Notes: generated by a model not told the origin, from the letters alone. Counted from the stretch's first letter, positions 19,386 to 28,322 are shown. The stretch is DNA of 64,000 bases from an uncultured Shewanella sp. (GCF_947501225.1 NZ_CANMUW010000004.1:62001-126000); one strand, 5' to 3'. Numbers and translations are program-made.

Positions 19386-21143
19386 ATGCCAGGTATTACA
19401 GGCTTCGTTGGCGAATATGCCATTTCATATGATGCAGCACCTTTTACTGAGCTATCAGGAGAAGTCGTAAAGCAGTTTCAGCAAAATAAACTGCAACTGG
19501 CGGTAACTGCGATAAAGCAGGATATTGGTTATAACTACCTGGAAACCGAAGAGCACCTTATCATTCTTGATGGTGACATCTTCTCAATCGCGGGTAAGGA
19601 CGCTGACGAACCTCTGATGGTGATTCTACAAGCCCATAAAAAAGGACAACTTTCAGAGCTACTAGCCACAGTCAATGGTTACTTCTGCCTTTTAATTCAT
19701 GATAAAAATGAAGACAGAGTGCAGCTAGTCTCAGATCGCTTCGGTATTAAGCCCCTGTACCTTGCTTATGAAAACCAAGAGTTAATTGGTTTTTCATCTG
19801 AATTCAAGGCATTGGCTTTGCACCCGAAAACTAAACTCACTATTGATAAAGACGCCCTGAGTGTGTTCACCGAACTCGGACATATGCTTAATCAATCAAC
19901 CTGGTTTGATGAAATTAAACGCCTCGCGCCGGCCTCGATTATCACTATAGATACATCATCTGGGAGCATGGAGACAGAGCTATACTGGCAGTGGGGACAG
20001 ATCGAGCCAAACTCTGAGATAAGCTTTGAAGAGGCCACAGATAAGCTGTATCAGGTTTTCGATCAGGCTGTAGGTCGCTGTATGAGAAGCATTAAACAGC
20101 CAAACCTTGCTGTCACCCTCAGCGGCGGATTGGACTCCCGCGCGATATTGGCTGCCGCCACAAATCACTTTAAAGGTAAAATATCGACCTACACCTTTGG
20201 CCACCCAAGCTGTGAAGATGCCATCATCGCAAAACGGGTCGCCGAGGTGGCAGGCGTCAGTAATACACTCCGCACGATAGATCAAAAAAATTGGTTTGAA
20301 GGCCGTGATAAAGGGATCTGGAAAACCGATGGCATGTTTAATGTCTTACACATGCATGCATTAGGCTCTGTCCCCGAAATATCACAAGAGAGTAATTATC
20401 TTTTGAATGGCTATGTCGGTGACGCAGTCCTTGGCGGAAGCCTGTTACTGGAACAATGTGAAGATGTTCCGGTATCGAAAGAGATCGCAGCGAAGAAATT
20501 CCCTGGCCTTTCACAACAGATTGTTCTGAACCCTGACTATTTCTCTGCTAAGAAATATGATCCACTGTTTCTTTACAATCGAGGCGTGCGCTTTACCGCT
20601 GCCGGCACAGATCTACTAAGCGGGCAACTGCATAACCTCAAACCATTTATGGACAACGATCTGATCGAATTTATCTACTCGGTGCCCGACAGTTACCGCA
20701 AGAAAAGTCGACTCTACAATGCCATGCTACTGAAGTATTATCCTGAATATTTTAAAGATATTCCGTGGCAACAAACCGGTAAGCCCATCACATTACAGAG
20801 TGAAGAGAGTGCTGTGCCAAAAGTCACTATAAAGCGTAGATTAATCAACTTTATCAAGGCTACACCCTTTGCGGGGATTGCCCATATAATCTATAGAAAG
20901 ACGATAGCAAACAAAGGTTACACATCCTATACCGACTGGATGCAGCAACCTGAATTCAAAGCAGAGATGAACCGTTTATTGCTGTCAGATAGTGCACCGA
21001 TCACTCAGCTAATTCCGGTAAAAGAGCTGGAGCAGAAGCTTACTCAGTTTTATCGCACCAAACCCAATAATGCAGACAGTATCGGTAGCTTAATCACACT
21101 GGCAATCTATCTGGAGCAACTGAAAAAGTTCAGGAGTTTTTAA
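19386..21143 (+). CDS. Asparagine-synthase-like amidotransferase with a degenerate glutaminase domain
   Basis: AsnB-type enzymes adenylate a carboxylate and amidate it with ammonia released from glutamine by an N-terminal domain whose residue 2 is the nucleophile cysteine. Here the N-terminus reads MPGITG, so the cysteine is proline, and the NGEIYN-type glutamine-binding block is replaced by DGDIFS. The ATP-pyrophosphatase motif SGGLDSR is intact at residues 246-252. At 585 residues it is slightly longer than AsnB. It follows wzx by two bases and overlaps the next gene by one, so it belongs to the cluster. Amidating a uronic acid with free ammonia is plausible; a non-amidating role is also possible. 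Confidence 0.82.
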   Translation: MPGITGFVGEYAISYDAAPFTELSGEVVKQFQQNKLQLAVTAIKQDIGYNYLETEEHLIILDGDIFSIAGKDADEPLMVILQAHKKGQLSELLATVNGYFCLLIHDKNEDRVQLVSDRFGIKPLYLAYENQELIGFSSEFKALALHPKTKLTIDKDALSVFTELGHMLNQSTWFDEIKRLAPASIITIDTSSGSMETELYWQWGQIEPNSEISFEEATDKLYQVFDQAVGRCMRSIKQPNLAVTLSGGLDSRAILAAATNHFKGKISTYTFGHPSCEDAIIAKRVAEVAGVSNTLRTIDQKNWFEGRDKGIWKTDGMFNVLHMHALGSVPEISQESNYLLNGYVGDAVLGGSLLLEQCEDVPVSKEIAAKKFPGLSQQIVLNPDYFSAKKYDPLFLYNRGVRFTAAGTDLLSGQLHNLKPFMDNDLIEFIYSVPDSYRKKSRLYNAMLLKYYPEYFKDIPWQQTGKPITLQSEESAVPKVTIKRRLINFIKATPFAGIAHIIYRKTIANKGYTSYTDWMQQPEFKAEMNRLLLSDSAPITQLIPVKELEQKLTQFYRTKPNNADSIGSLITLAIYLEQLKKFRSF

Positions 21144-21820
21144 TGCAAGCTAAGGTTTATGTCATAGGAAGTAGCGGACACGCCAAGGTCGTTATCGACG
21201 CGATAGAGGCCGAAGCCGACTATGAGGTAGGGGGTCTAATCGATGACTTCAAACCGGCCGGTGAAACAGCTTTAGGTTACCCGGTAATTGGAAAGCTGGA
21301 GCATATCGCCAAGCTTGTACAACAAACTGAATCCGAAAAACCCGTTAACCTGTTTATCGCCGTCGGCGATAACTATAACCGTAGCCTTATAGCAGACAAA
21401 ATTGATGCCATGGCACTCAAGGTAAACTACATTCATATACAACACCCTAAGGCCAGCATCAGTAAACACGCAAAAATTGGCCCCGGCAGTATAATCATGG
21501 CCAATGCCAGCGTAGGTCCTGAAACTCAAATAGGTACCCACGTAATCATTAACCATAATGCCAGTGTTGACCACGAATGCACACTGGGCCATTTCAGCAG
21601 TGTTTCTCCAGGCGCGGTACTGTGCGGCAACGTGCAGCTTGGTGAACAGTCAGCGATCGGAGCCGGCGCTACCGTTATTGAGAAGGTCGTTATTGGTAAC
21701 AATTCAGTTATCGGCGCTGGCTCTGTTGTTATAAAAGCGATAAAAGATAACCAATTGGCTATTGGCAGCCCGGCAGATACAGTTAAAACTCGCGAGCCGG
21801 GTGAAAAATATTTAAAATAA
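21143..21820 (+). CDS. PglD/NeuD-family sugar acyltransferase (VioB-like)
   Basis: The 225-residue protein has an N-terminal nucleotide-binding half (YVIGSSGHAKVVIDAI at residue 6) and a C-terminal left-handed beta-helix built of hexapeptide repeats (ASISKHAKIGPGSII, NASVDHECTLGHFSS). The histidine of NHNASVDHEC fits the family's catalytic base. Members acetylate the 4-amino group of UDP- or dTDP-linked 4-amino-6-deoxysugars with acetyl-CoA. Paired with the VioA-like aminotransferase it would complete dTDP-Qui4NAc or dTDP-Fuc4NAc. Its ATG shares a base with the previous stop codon. Confidence 0.87.
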   Translation: MQAKVYVIGSSGHAKVVIDAIEAEADYEVGGLIDDFKPAGETALGYPVIGKLEHIAKLVQQTESEKPVNLFIAVGDNYNRSLIADKIDAMALKVNYIHIQHPKASISKHAKIGPGSIIMANASVGPETQIGTHVIINHNASVDHECTLGHFSSVSPGAVLCGNVQLGEQSAIGAGATVIEKVVIGNNSVIGAGSVVIKAIKDNQLAIGSPADTVKTREPGEKYLK

Positions 21821-21902
21821 CTGTTGTCCAAGACAATAACAATCTTGTTCTTGGTACTGCCGTTTGAATGATTTTTTCATCTATTACATTTAAGGTTATA
21901 AC

Positions 21903-22337
21903 ATGCTCAAAAAGCTGCTCTCTGCACTCTTAATATCACTCATCACAATTAGTTCAAGCTTTGCTTCCACAACAGAGCTTATGCAACAGGCAGAAAATGG
22001 CGATAAGCTTGCCGCTTATCGACTCGCCAGCCATTATGACAAACAGACCGTCGATACCGATAACAACCAGAAACTAGCGGTGAAATGGTTCAAAAAATCA
22101 GCAGAGGCGGGATTTGAAACGGCGCAGATGGTGCTGGCATTTAAATACGCACTGGGTAATGGCACAGAAAAGAATATGCAGACGGCTTATACCTGGTTTG
22201 CAGTTGTCGCAGAAACCGGGAATGAAACAGCCATAGCTTACCGCAATAAAGCGGCGCTTGAGCTTACACCAGAGCAGATCTCTTCTGCTGAAAAACAGGC
22301 TCGAGTGTGGATCAAGAAGTTAGCCACTAAAAAATAA
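21903..22337 (+). CDS. Exported Sel1-repeat protein
   Basis: A signal peptide is clear (MLKKLLSALLISL...SSSFAS, cleavage near residue 22). Two Sel1-like repeats follow (AVKWFKKSAEAGFETAQMVL and the next, AYTWFAVVAETGNETA), helical pairs that mediate protein contacts. The protein has 144 residues and would be periplasmic. It is 82 bases downstream of the acetyltransferase gene, so it may be cotranscribed. No specific function can be assigned. Confidence 0.8.
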   Translation: MLKKLLSALLISLITISSSFASTTELMQQAENGDKLAAYRLASHYDKQTVDTDNNQKLAVKWFKKSAEAGFETAQMVLAFKYALGNGTEKNMQTAYTWFAVVAETGNETAIAYRNKAALELTPEQISSAEKQARVWIKKLATKK

Positions 22338-22376
22338 AAAAAATAAAACGACTTAAAAGGTTATACCTTCTACTAT

Positions 22377-22405
22377 GGAGTAGCACTTCACTGAAGTGCT
22401 ACTCC
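22377..22405. other. Perfect 29-bp palindrome between convergent genes
   Basis: GGAGTAGCACTTCA and TGAAGTGCTACTCC flank a single C, a 14-bp stem with almost no loop. It lies between the Sel1 gene (plus) and the aminotransferase gene (minus). No T-run follows on either strand, so it is not a standard terminator, though it could act as a bidirectional one or be a protein-binding or cruciform site. The rest of gap 22338-22682 has a short direct repeat (ATATCAGACATTA twice, near 22440-22470) and no convincing gene. Confidence 0.65.
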
Positions 22406-22682
22406 TCGGAAATGTTACTGCCTCAACTCCCTCGGCAATAATATCAGACATTAATATCAGACATTAATATCTTCCACCTAATTTCATTAGCTGACATCAA
22501 AGCTCAAAAAAAACGACGCAAGTCAACGCTGACATTATTCCATGTATTTGGTATGACAAAGTTAACAAAGCAGGTATGCGTCCTCTTTCTCCAGAACATT
22601 CAGATTCAATGAAACCTGCGCTCAAAAGAGATATAAAGCTCACCTTGCTTCTTATTCTTATACCGGCTATTGAGATCGCAAC

Positions 22683-23774
22683 TTAGCGAACGGCTCTTAA
22701 TGCCCGCTTCACCAAGAGACAGATATCCTCGACATCATCGCTTGTTATATCGGCATAAAGAGGCAGACAGAGCACGCGTCGACTTATCTCATTTGCGATA
22801 GGGGTATCCCCCTGCATGCCATAGCAGGGCACCTCAGACAGGCTGGGATAGAAGTAGCGGCGCGTCTGAATCCCTGATTCAGTCAACAGAGGCATTAACT
22901 GTAATAGCTCCTGCTCTGAGCGACACAATACAGGCATATAAGCCCCATTAACACTGCTGTCTCTTGCCCACCGCTGGAACTCGAACTCGTCAGCAAGCCG
23001 CTCTTGGTAGGCGTTGACGCAGGCGATACGATGGCTCTGACGAGCCTCGATATCATCGAGCAGGGCGAGCCCCATTGCCGCATTAGTTTCATTGAGCTTG
23101 GCGTTGATGCCAACCAGTTCCGGATACTGTTTACCATCGAAGCCAAAGTTAATCAGTTGCTTGGCTTTGATAAGGTCCGCTTCATGTTTAAAGATGATCG
23201 CGCCGCCCTCGACGGTGTGAAATATTTTGGTCGCATGTAGGCTCAGGGTGCTGGCATCGCCCCAGTTTAATATTGACTCGCCTTTATACTTGCAGCCAAA
23301 TGCATGGGCCGCATCATAGATAACTTTGAGCTTATGTTTCCTGCTCAAACTCTCCAGTTTCTCGACATCGCATGGGTTACCAAATACATGGGTGGCAACG
23401 ACACCATCACAGCTATCGGCTAGCTCATCAGAAATACAATCAGGGTCGATATTAAGGCTAGCCTTATCAATATCGACAAACTGACAGCTATGGTTTTGCC
23501 AGGCAAGTGAGCTGGCCGTGGCCGCAAATGAAAACGGCGTGGTGATCACCCTCTCCCCCAGATTCAGTGCACGGTATGCCACCTGCAATGCCAGCGTGCC
23601 GTTGGAGACCAGCATTAGATGTTTAACACCCAGATACTCTGCCAGGCGTCGCTCCAACTCCTGATGCAGCGGCCCGGCATTGGTCAGCCAGACATTGTCG
23701 AAAACGGATTTAATGTATTGCTGGTACTTTTCAAGTTCAGGCAAGACGGGACGAACGATAGGGTATTTAATCAT
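22683..23774 (-). CDS. dTDP-4-keto-6-deoxyglucose aminotransferase, DegT/DnrJ family (VioA/WecE-like)
   Basis: This PLP enzyme would transfer an amino group from glutamate to C4 of dTDP-4-keto-6-deoxyglucose, giving dTDP-Qui4N or dTDP-Fuc4N. The segments VWLTNAGPLHQELE, SNGTLAL, TTPFSFAAT, HVFGNPCDVE and YDAAHAFG are typical, and the PLP lysine is in SLHATKIFHTVEGG. The pattern recalls VioA (viosamine synthesis) more than WecE. I set the start at the ATG giving MIKYPIVRP; an ORF start 36 bases upstream is a TTG without support. It lies on the opposite strand to the rest of the sugar cluster but completes it. Confidence 0.88.
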   Translation of the reverse strand: MIKYPIVRPVLPELEKYQQYIKSVFDNVWLTNAGPLHQELERRLAEYLGVKHLMLVSNGTLALQVAYRALNLGERVITTPFSFAATASSLAWQNHSCQFVDIDKASLNIDPDCISDELADSCDGVVATHVFGNPCDVEKLESLSRKHKLKVIYDAAHAFGCKYKGESILNWGDASTLSLHATKIFHTVEGGAIIFKHEADLIKAKQLINFGFDGKQYPELVGINAKLNETNAAMGLALLDDIEARQSHRIACVNAYQERLADEFEFQRWARDSSVNGAYMPVLCRSEQELLQLMPLLTESGIQTRRYFYPSLSEVPCYGMQGDTPIANEISRRVLCLPLYADITSDDVEDICLLVKRALRAVR

Positions 23775-24152
23775 GGACAGAATCAATTTAAACCAGAAGT
23801 TAAAGGTCAAGCTATAAGCGATAAGCTATAAGCTATAAGGTTCGAGGAGCTGGTTAAGAATCTTACAACAGGATCCTGGAATGAATTCAGGATGACGAGA
23901 AAGCTTAATCCCTCAAACTGCAACGTATTCTAACAGGAAGCAAGATAATGTATAGGCTAAGCATAAAGAAACATACATAAGGAACTAGTCCCTAGGTACT
24001 ATCACTCAGGAGAGAGTCCTTTCACAAAGCGTTTTCACGCACCTTACTTATCATAAGAACAGAATTAAGTAGCTAGAAGGCTTGTAGATATGGTAAATCT
24101 CAGGCAATAAAAAAGCAGGCCTAAGCCTGCTTTTTACAACTAATAAGTAATA
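23775..24152. other. Intergenic region with a heptamer tandem repeat
   Basis: Four tandem heptamers AAGCTAT (the second is AAGCGAT) occupy 23809-23836, 35-62 bases upstream of the aminotransferase start. The rest is AT-rich with no gene seen, and ends with the terminator of the candidate S-layer gene. Confidence 0.6.
24109..24135 (-). terminator. Rho-independent terminator of the candidate S-layer gene
   Basis: GCAGGC (24115-24120) pairs with GCCTGC (24125-24130) around CTAA, and the stem is extended by A/T pairs. On the minus strand it is followed by a run of six T, 18 bases after the stop codon. The symmetric A/T flanks allow it to work in both directions. Confidence 0.88.
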
Positions 24153-25604
24153 TTACTTCTTAGTTGTATTCATAACAGCACGGTCGCCAGCATTGTAGTA
24201 AAGTGCGCTTACTTCAATGTTCTCTTTTGGTGCGTTAACGATGATGTCGAATGCTACATCACCTTCGATACCCGCATCACGTAGAGCAGCTGTGATGTTA
24301 GTCTGAGCTTGCGCCTTAGCTGCAACACCTAGAGTGTAAGACTTAGGAGCAACCCATGCAGCATCGTTCTGTGCATATACTAGTACTTCGATGTCACCAT
24401 CTTGGCTAGAAGTGTTAGACACGTTAACGATTGGAGAGTAACCATCGCGGAAAGGCATGAATGGAACGTGTACAACTGCACCATTTAGCGTCCACTCACC
24501 AGCAGCTGCATCATTCAATAGAACGATATTTTGAGCTTTAGTGGCTGCATCTGTGTAGTTTAGCTCAGTTGATACAACAAACTTCTGAGTTTGAATTGCA
24601 GCATCAGCTAGACCAGCTTCACTACCTTCAACATCGATAGTAACGGTTACGCCACCATTAATCTTGCTAGAACCGTTTGTAGCCACTTCAACGCGGTCAT
24701 TATATACAGTAACATCTAATGCAACTGGAGTTCCTGCATCATCAAAAGCTGTTACATTTGATGTAGTGATAACACCAGTTGTCTCATCAGCTTCACCCAG
24801 GAATGAGAAATCACCAGTGATGATATGCTCAGCAGATACCGGTGTCGCTTTCTGTGAGAAAGCGTAGTTTGCTGAAGGGCTAGAATCTGGAATTACTGTA
24901 CCTTCAAGATCAGTAGATGTAAGAACTAGATCATCAACTGTTTCGTTAGTCGTTGTATTAACGTAGAAGTTTAGACGCTTAGAGTTAACATCGATGATAG
25001 CATCAAGCGGAGTTGAAACTTCAGCAGTGAACTGGTCAGCAGTAGAGAAAAGAGCAGCAGTATTGGTCTTTTCAACATCTAATGGGAAACCATTAGATGT
25101 TTCTGCTGCGTAAGTTGCATTAACAGCACCTGAAGCTAGAATTGACGTGTTAGTGAACATCAAGCCACCAAAGTCAATAACTGCACCTTTAGTTGTTGCA
25201 ACAGCATTTGGTGTAGTTGGATGAACAGTAAGTGTTAAATCAGTAACACGGAAAGTTAACTTGTTTGCTTCTGTAGACAGAAGACCTAGAGTCATAGATG
25301 AATTAGCTGCATCATTTTGAACAGGATCTAATGTAATTACTGAAGTAGCAGCAGTGTTAGCAAGGCTTAGATCGCCGCCAGCAAAAGTAACAGTGATGAT
25401 ATCATCTACTTTATACTCAGCATTCAGAGTTACAGAGATTTTATCAGTAGCTTCGCTGTTTGTGTTGTTACCATCGATAGAGGTAAACGCAGTTGCAACA
25501 GCACCTTGGTTTGAGATAAGTGCTTCAGGAGTAACTACAGTAGCAGCAGAAGCAGCCATAGATACTGATGAGATTGCTAACGCGATTAGCGATTTTTTCA
25601 ACAT
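24153..25604 (-). CDS. Secreted S-layer-like protein (VapA/Slr4-like by composition and context)
   Basis: The 483-residue product has a strong signal peptide (MLKKSLIALAISS...AASA, cleavage near residue 20) and a mature part with no cysteine, rich in Thr, Ala, Val, Asn and Asp and in predicted beta-strands (KISVTLNAEYKVDDIITVTF). This acidic, Cys-free composition is typical of bacterial S-layer subunits such as those of Aeromonas. It has a near-consensus promoter, a structured leader of about 110 bases, an AAGGA site and its own terminator, all signs of high expression. It follows a complete type II secretion operon on the same strand. I chose the ATG with the signal peptide; the longer ORF starts inside the promoter. 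The S-layer role is an inference; an abundant adhesin or exoprotein is the alternative. Confidence 0.62.
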   Translation of the reverse strand: MLKKSLIALAISSVSMAASAATVVTPEALISNQGAVATAFTSIDGNNTNSEATDKISVTLNAEYKVDDIITVTFAGGDLSLANTAATSVITLDPVQNDAANSSMTLGLLSTEANKLTFRVTDLTLTVHPTTPNAVATTKGAVIDFGGLMFTNTSILASGAVNATYAAETSNGFPLDVEKTNTAALFSTADQFTAEVSTPLDAIIDVNSKRLNFYVNTTTNETVDDLVLTSTDLEGTVIPDSSPSANYAFSQKATPVSAEHIITGDFSFLGEADETTGVITTSNVTAFDDAGTPVALDVTVYNDRVEVATNGSSKINGGVTVTIDVEGSEAGLADAAIQTQKFVVSTELNYTDAATKAQNIVLLNDAAAGEWTLNGAVVHVPFMPFRDGYSPIVNVSNTSSQDGDIEVLVYAQNDAAWVAPKSYTLGVAAKAQAQTNITAALRDAGIEGDVAFDIIVNAPKENIEVSALYYNAGDRAVMNTTKK

Positions 25605-25712
25605 TTTTATCTTCCTTAAGAAAGTTTCATGAAACTGGAAGGGTGTCCTTCCCGATGTCTCGATTATGGCCGCCTTAAAAGGCCGTCGCCTAAATACCCT
25701 AAGCGACCCAAC
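25605..25712 (-). promoter_or_regulatory. Structured 5' leader of the candidate S-layer gene
   Basis: In mRNA order the ~108-base leader can form GTCGC/GCGAC (25703-25707 with 25685-25689), AAGGC-type (25672-25683), GGAAGG/CCTTCC with a four-base loop (25637-25652) and AGTTTC/GAAACT (25623-25636) hairpins, and then AAGGA before the ATG. Strings of hairpins near the 5' end often stabilise abundant outer-surface mRNAs. I do not recognise it as a known riboswitch class. Confidence 0.6.
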
Positions 25713-25719
25713 CGACTTG

Positions 25720-25748
25720 ATTCTATGGGGGACAACCACAAGTGTCAA
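25720..25748 (-). promoter_or_regulatory. Near-consensus sigma-70 promoter of the candidate S-layer gene
   Basis: On the minus strand TTGACA (25743-25748) and TAGAAT (25720-25725) are separated by exactly 17 bases. Transcription would start near 25712. The remaining ~400 bases up to the end of gspD (25749-26156) are AT-rich and show no convincing gene on either strand. Confidence 0.75.
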
Positions 25749-26156
25749 GCCTATTGAATCGCAAATTGTGCAAACAACACAGTAATTTACCTACAGTGTT
25801 CAACAATTAAGCAACATAAAGAGGTAAAACAAGCTCAACCTGTGTTAAACCAAACACTTATGAAATATAAGCATCTGTTAAACATTGTCAGATATTGTGA
25901 ACAAGTCACACATCCATCACAACCTGAAATCAATTTAAGTATCAGTTTGTTAAATGAAATCTGGTTAATATTTAAAACACAATACCAGAGTTATACTGCT
26001 AGCTATGGCCGGGAAACAGGCTCAGCCACAGCAGCCTCTAGTCTATACCGAGTATATAAGGGTTCGGCTTACCGGAACCCTGCACCACTCCTCATTATCA
26101 ATATGAATATTATGTTAATCTGTCCGAACTTGATTGAAATCAAACAAAGTTATCCT

Positions 26157-28322
26157 TTATTTAACCACTCCCTGCGTATCGGCTGGCTCACTGTCATCAT
26201 TTAGCTCATCAATATCACTATCTGTGCGTTTTAAAAGCTCCCTTCCCGCCTCAGACTCGGTAAGATTACTCTGTTTGTCTTTGATATCTAAACTGTGAAG
26301 TTGATCGGTAAATGAAGCCTTGATGTCGTCCCACTCCTCTGATGATTGGATAATTTTCGGTGTCACCATCACCACCAGTTCTGTTTTGGTGACGGTATCG
26401 ACATTAGAGCGAAAAGCACCGCCTATCCAGGGGAGATCACCTAAAAGTGGCACCTTAGACTCAACGAAGCTGTTATTTTCACTGATAAGCCCACCTAAAA
26501 TCACCGCCTGTCCCGTATTGGCTACCACCTCGGTCTGAATACTGCGATCGAAAATAGCCGGCGAATCAGAGAAAGTACTACCGCTTGTGGCCTGATTACT
26601 GATCGACTGATTAATCTCCATGATCACCACCCCCTGACTATTTACAGTGGGTGTGACCGAAAGCTGTACCCCGGTTTTACGATACTGAATCGTGGTCGTC
26701 TGGCGATCGCCATCGGGATCGGATGTGGTCTCACCCGCAACAGGGATATCGGTGCCCACGTTCATGGATGCACTGACGCCATCGCGGACCACGACACTGG
26801 GGCGAGACAAGACATTCACATGACTGTTACTGGCAAAGAAGTTGGCAACGACTGAGCCGTCGGCACCTTTTAAACCAAAGCTGAAGCCGCCCATCTTCTC
26901 GACGCCGAAGGCACCTTTAGTTCCTATTGATAACTCACCGCTGTTGAAGGCAAACTCCACCCCCTGCTTAAACTCATCGGTGAGGGTCACCTCGGCTATC
27001 ATCACCTCCAGCATCACCTGCTTAGGCATCACATCCATACGCTTGATCAGTGGCAACAGACGCTGGTACTCCAGACCCGATGCCTGAGTGATCAGGGCGT
27101 TAGATCTGGGATCAACCACTAAACGCACCTTGTCGTTGCTGGCGACGCCTGAACCAGTAGGCTTACCCACCGTCTTGGCGCTAGTCTCCCCCTTAGGAGA
27201 GTTATCACTGTTGCTATTCGATTTGCTGCTGGTACCCGAGATCAACGGCTCCAGGCTCTCGACAATATCGCTGGCACGGGCATAACGCGGAATGTAGGTA
27301 AAATACTGTATCTCTTCGACCAGCGAGGGTTTATCCAGCTGTTCTAACCAGAAAGCGGCGCGTTTCAGCAGGTCAAAATCATTGGCAAACAGGATAACCG
27401 AAGAGATCCGCTCAATAGGAAGCACGGTAACGGCATTTTGCTGAACGTTCTCCCCTTTGACTTTAATTCCATCACTGTTTAACACCTTAGAAAGATTATC
27501 GGCAAGTTCATTAGTGGGTACAAATTGAGATTTATAGATGCTGACCTGACGATTTTGAAACATGGGGGCATCAATCAAATGGATAAACTCCAACGCCTTA
27601 ATGATCTCGGCGCGTCGCCCAAGCAAGACGATCGCATTTTGATCATAATCGACCGACGCCTTGACATTGGCAAGTTGCTGAATCGTGCCGTTAACACCCG
27701 ACTTGATCGGAAAGTGGAGCGGGACGATCTGGTTGATATCCACGGATGTTCTGGGAACATCGGTTATGTCACGCCCATAACCCAGCACGATATTACGACC
27801 CGATCCACCCTGCTCTTTATTGATATAGAAGATGCCATCATTGAAGTTGAGCAAATAGCCGCCATCGGTCAACACTTCATCCACCAGGCCAAACAACTTA
27901 CGCTTAGAGATAGGTTTTTGAATATTGAGGGTGATGCCACTGGTGTCGGCCTTGGCTTCACTGCCGAGAATATAGCTGACCTGCAGCACCTCCCCCATCA
28001 CATAGTGCAAAAATTGATTCAGCGGCAGCGCATCGGCTGCGATGGTCACTTTCTCGGTATCACTGAACTGCTGAGTCAGATCTATCTCTTTTCCTGTTGC
28101 TTTCCTATCCACTTTAAGTGACGGCAAATTTTTATATGCAATAGTGGACTCATTGGTCGAATCCTTTGCCTTAACTGGCAGAGTTTCGTTTTTTTCAACA
28201 GCTTGATCACTACCATCAAGATAAGAGTCTGCAACGGCAACGGGCTCTGTCGGCAAGGTGCTACAAGAGGTCACGGATACCATGGCTACCATAAGTAACG
28301 ACAAACTAAACTTGTTACGCAT
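26157..28322 (-). CDS. gspD: Type II secretion outer-membrane secretin GspD
   Basis: The secretin forms the outer-membrane channel. The 721-residue protein starts with a signal peptide and lipobox-like VTSCS, which suggests a lipoprotein. An N0-like domain (VTIAADALPLNQFLHYVMGEV, about residues 90-165), N1-type repeats and a low-complexity Ser/Asn/Lys stretch near 365-390 follow, and then the secretin domain ending with VPLLGDLPWIGGAFRS. It overlaps gspC by eight bases and is the last gene of the operon, whereas many T2SS operons have C-D first. The lipoprotein secretin and the gene order recall dedicated S-layer or MSHA-like systems, but the full G-to-M set supports T2SS. Confidence 0.88.
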   Translation of the reverse strand: MRNKFSLSLLMVAMVSVTSCSTLPTEPVAVADSYLDGSDQAVEKNETLPVKAKDSTNESTIAYKNLPSLKVDRKATGKEIDLTQQFSDTEKVTIAADALPLNQFLHYVMGEVLQVSYILGSEAKADTSGITLNIQKPISKRKLFGLVDEVLTDGGYLLNFNDGIFYINKEQGGSGRNIVLGYGRDITDVPRTSVDINQIVPLHFPIKSGVNGTIQQLANVKASVDYDQNAIVLLGRRAEIIKALEFIHLIDAPMFQNRQVSIYKSQFVPTNELADNLSKVLNSDGIKVKGENVQQNAVTVLPIERISSVILFANDFDLLKRAAFWLEQLDKPSLVEEIQYFTYIPRYARASDIVESLEPLISGTSSKSNSNSDNSPKGETSAKTVGKPTGSGVASNDKVRLVVDPRSNALITQASGLEYQRLLPLIKRMDVMPKQVMLEVMIAEVTLTDEFKQGVEFAFNSGELSIGTKGAFGVEKMGGFSFGLKGADGSVVANFFASNSHVNVLSRPSVVVRDGVSASMNVGTDIPVAGETTSDPDGDRQTTTIQYRKTGVQLSVTPTVNSQGVVIMEINQSISNQATSGSTFSDSPAIFDRSIQTEVVANTGQAVILGGLISENNSFVESKVPLLGDLPWIGGAFRSNVDTVTKTELVVMVTPKIIQSSEEWDDIKASFTDQLHSLDIKDKQSNLTESEAGRELLKRTDSDIDELNDDSEPADTQGVVK

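Noticed and set aside
22576..22686. 36-codon frame starting MRPLSPEHSD and ending over the aminotransferase stop codon
   Set aside because: It has an AGG upstream of its ATG and a hydrophobic C-terminal stretch, but is too short and unsupported to call; it may be a decayed gene end.
25605..25720. Cyclic-di-GMP-I (GEMM) or other known riboswitch in the S-layer leader
   Set aside because: The conserved GEMM blocks could not be found on either strand; only generic hairpins are present.
25605..25748. N-terminal extension of the candidate S-layer protein (ORF start at 25748)
   Set aside because: The extension would start inside the -35 box and run through the leader; the ATG at 25604 has AAGGA and a perfect signal peptide.
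25842..26204. 120-codon open frame on the plus strand overlapping the end of gspD
   Set aside because: No Shine-Dalgarno site, no similarity, AT-rich intergenic composition and antisense overlap with gspD.
27525..28121. 198-codon open frame antisense to gspD
   Set aside because: Shadow of the secretin gene; no recognisable domain or ribosome-binding site.
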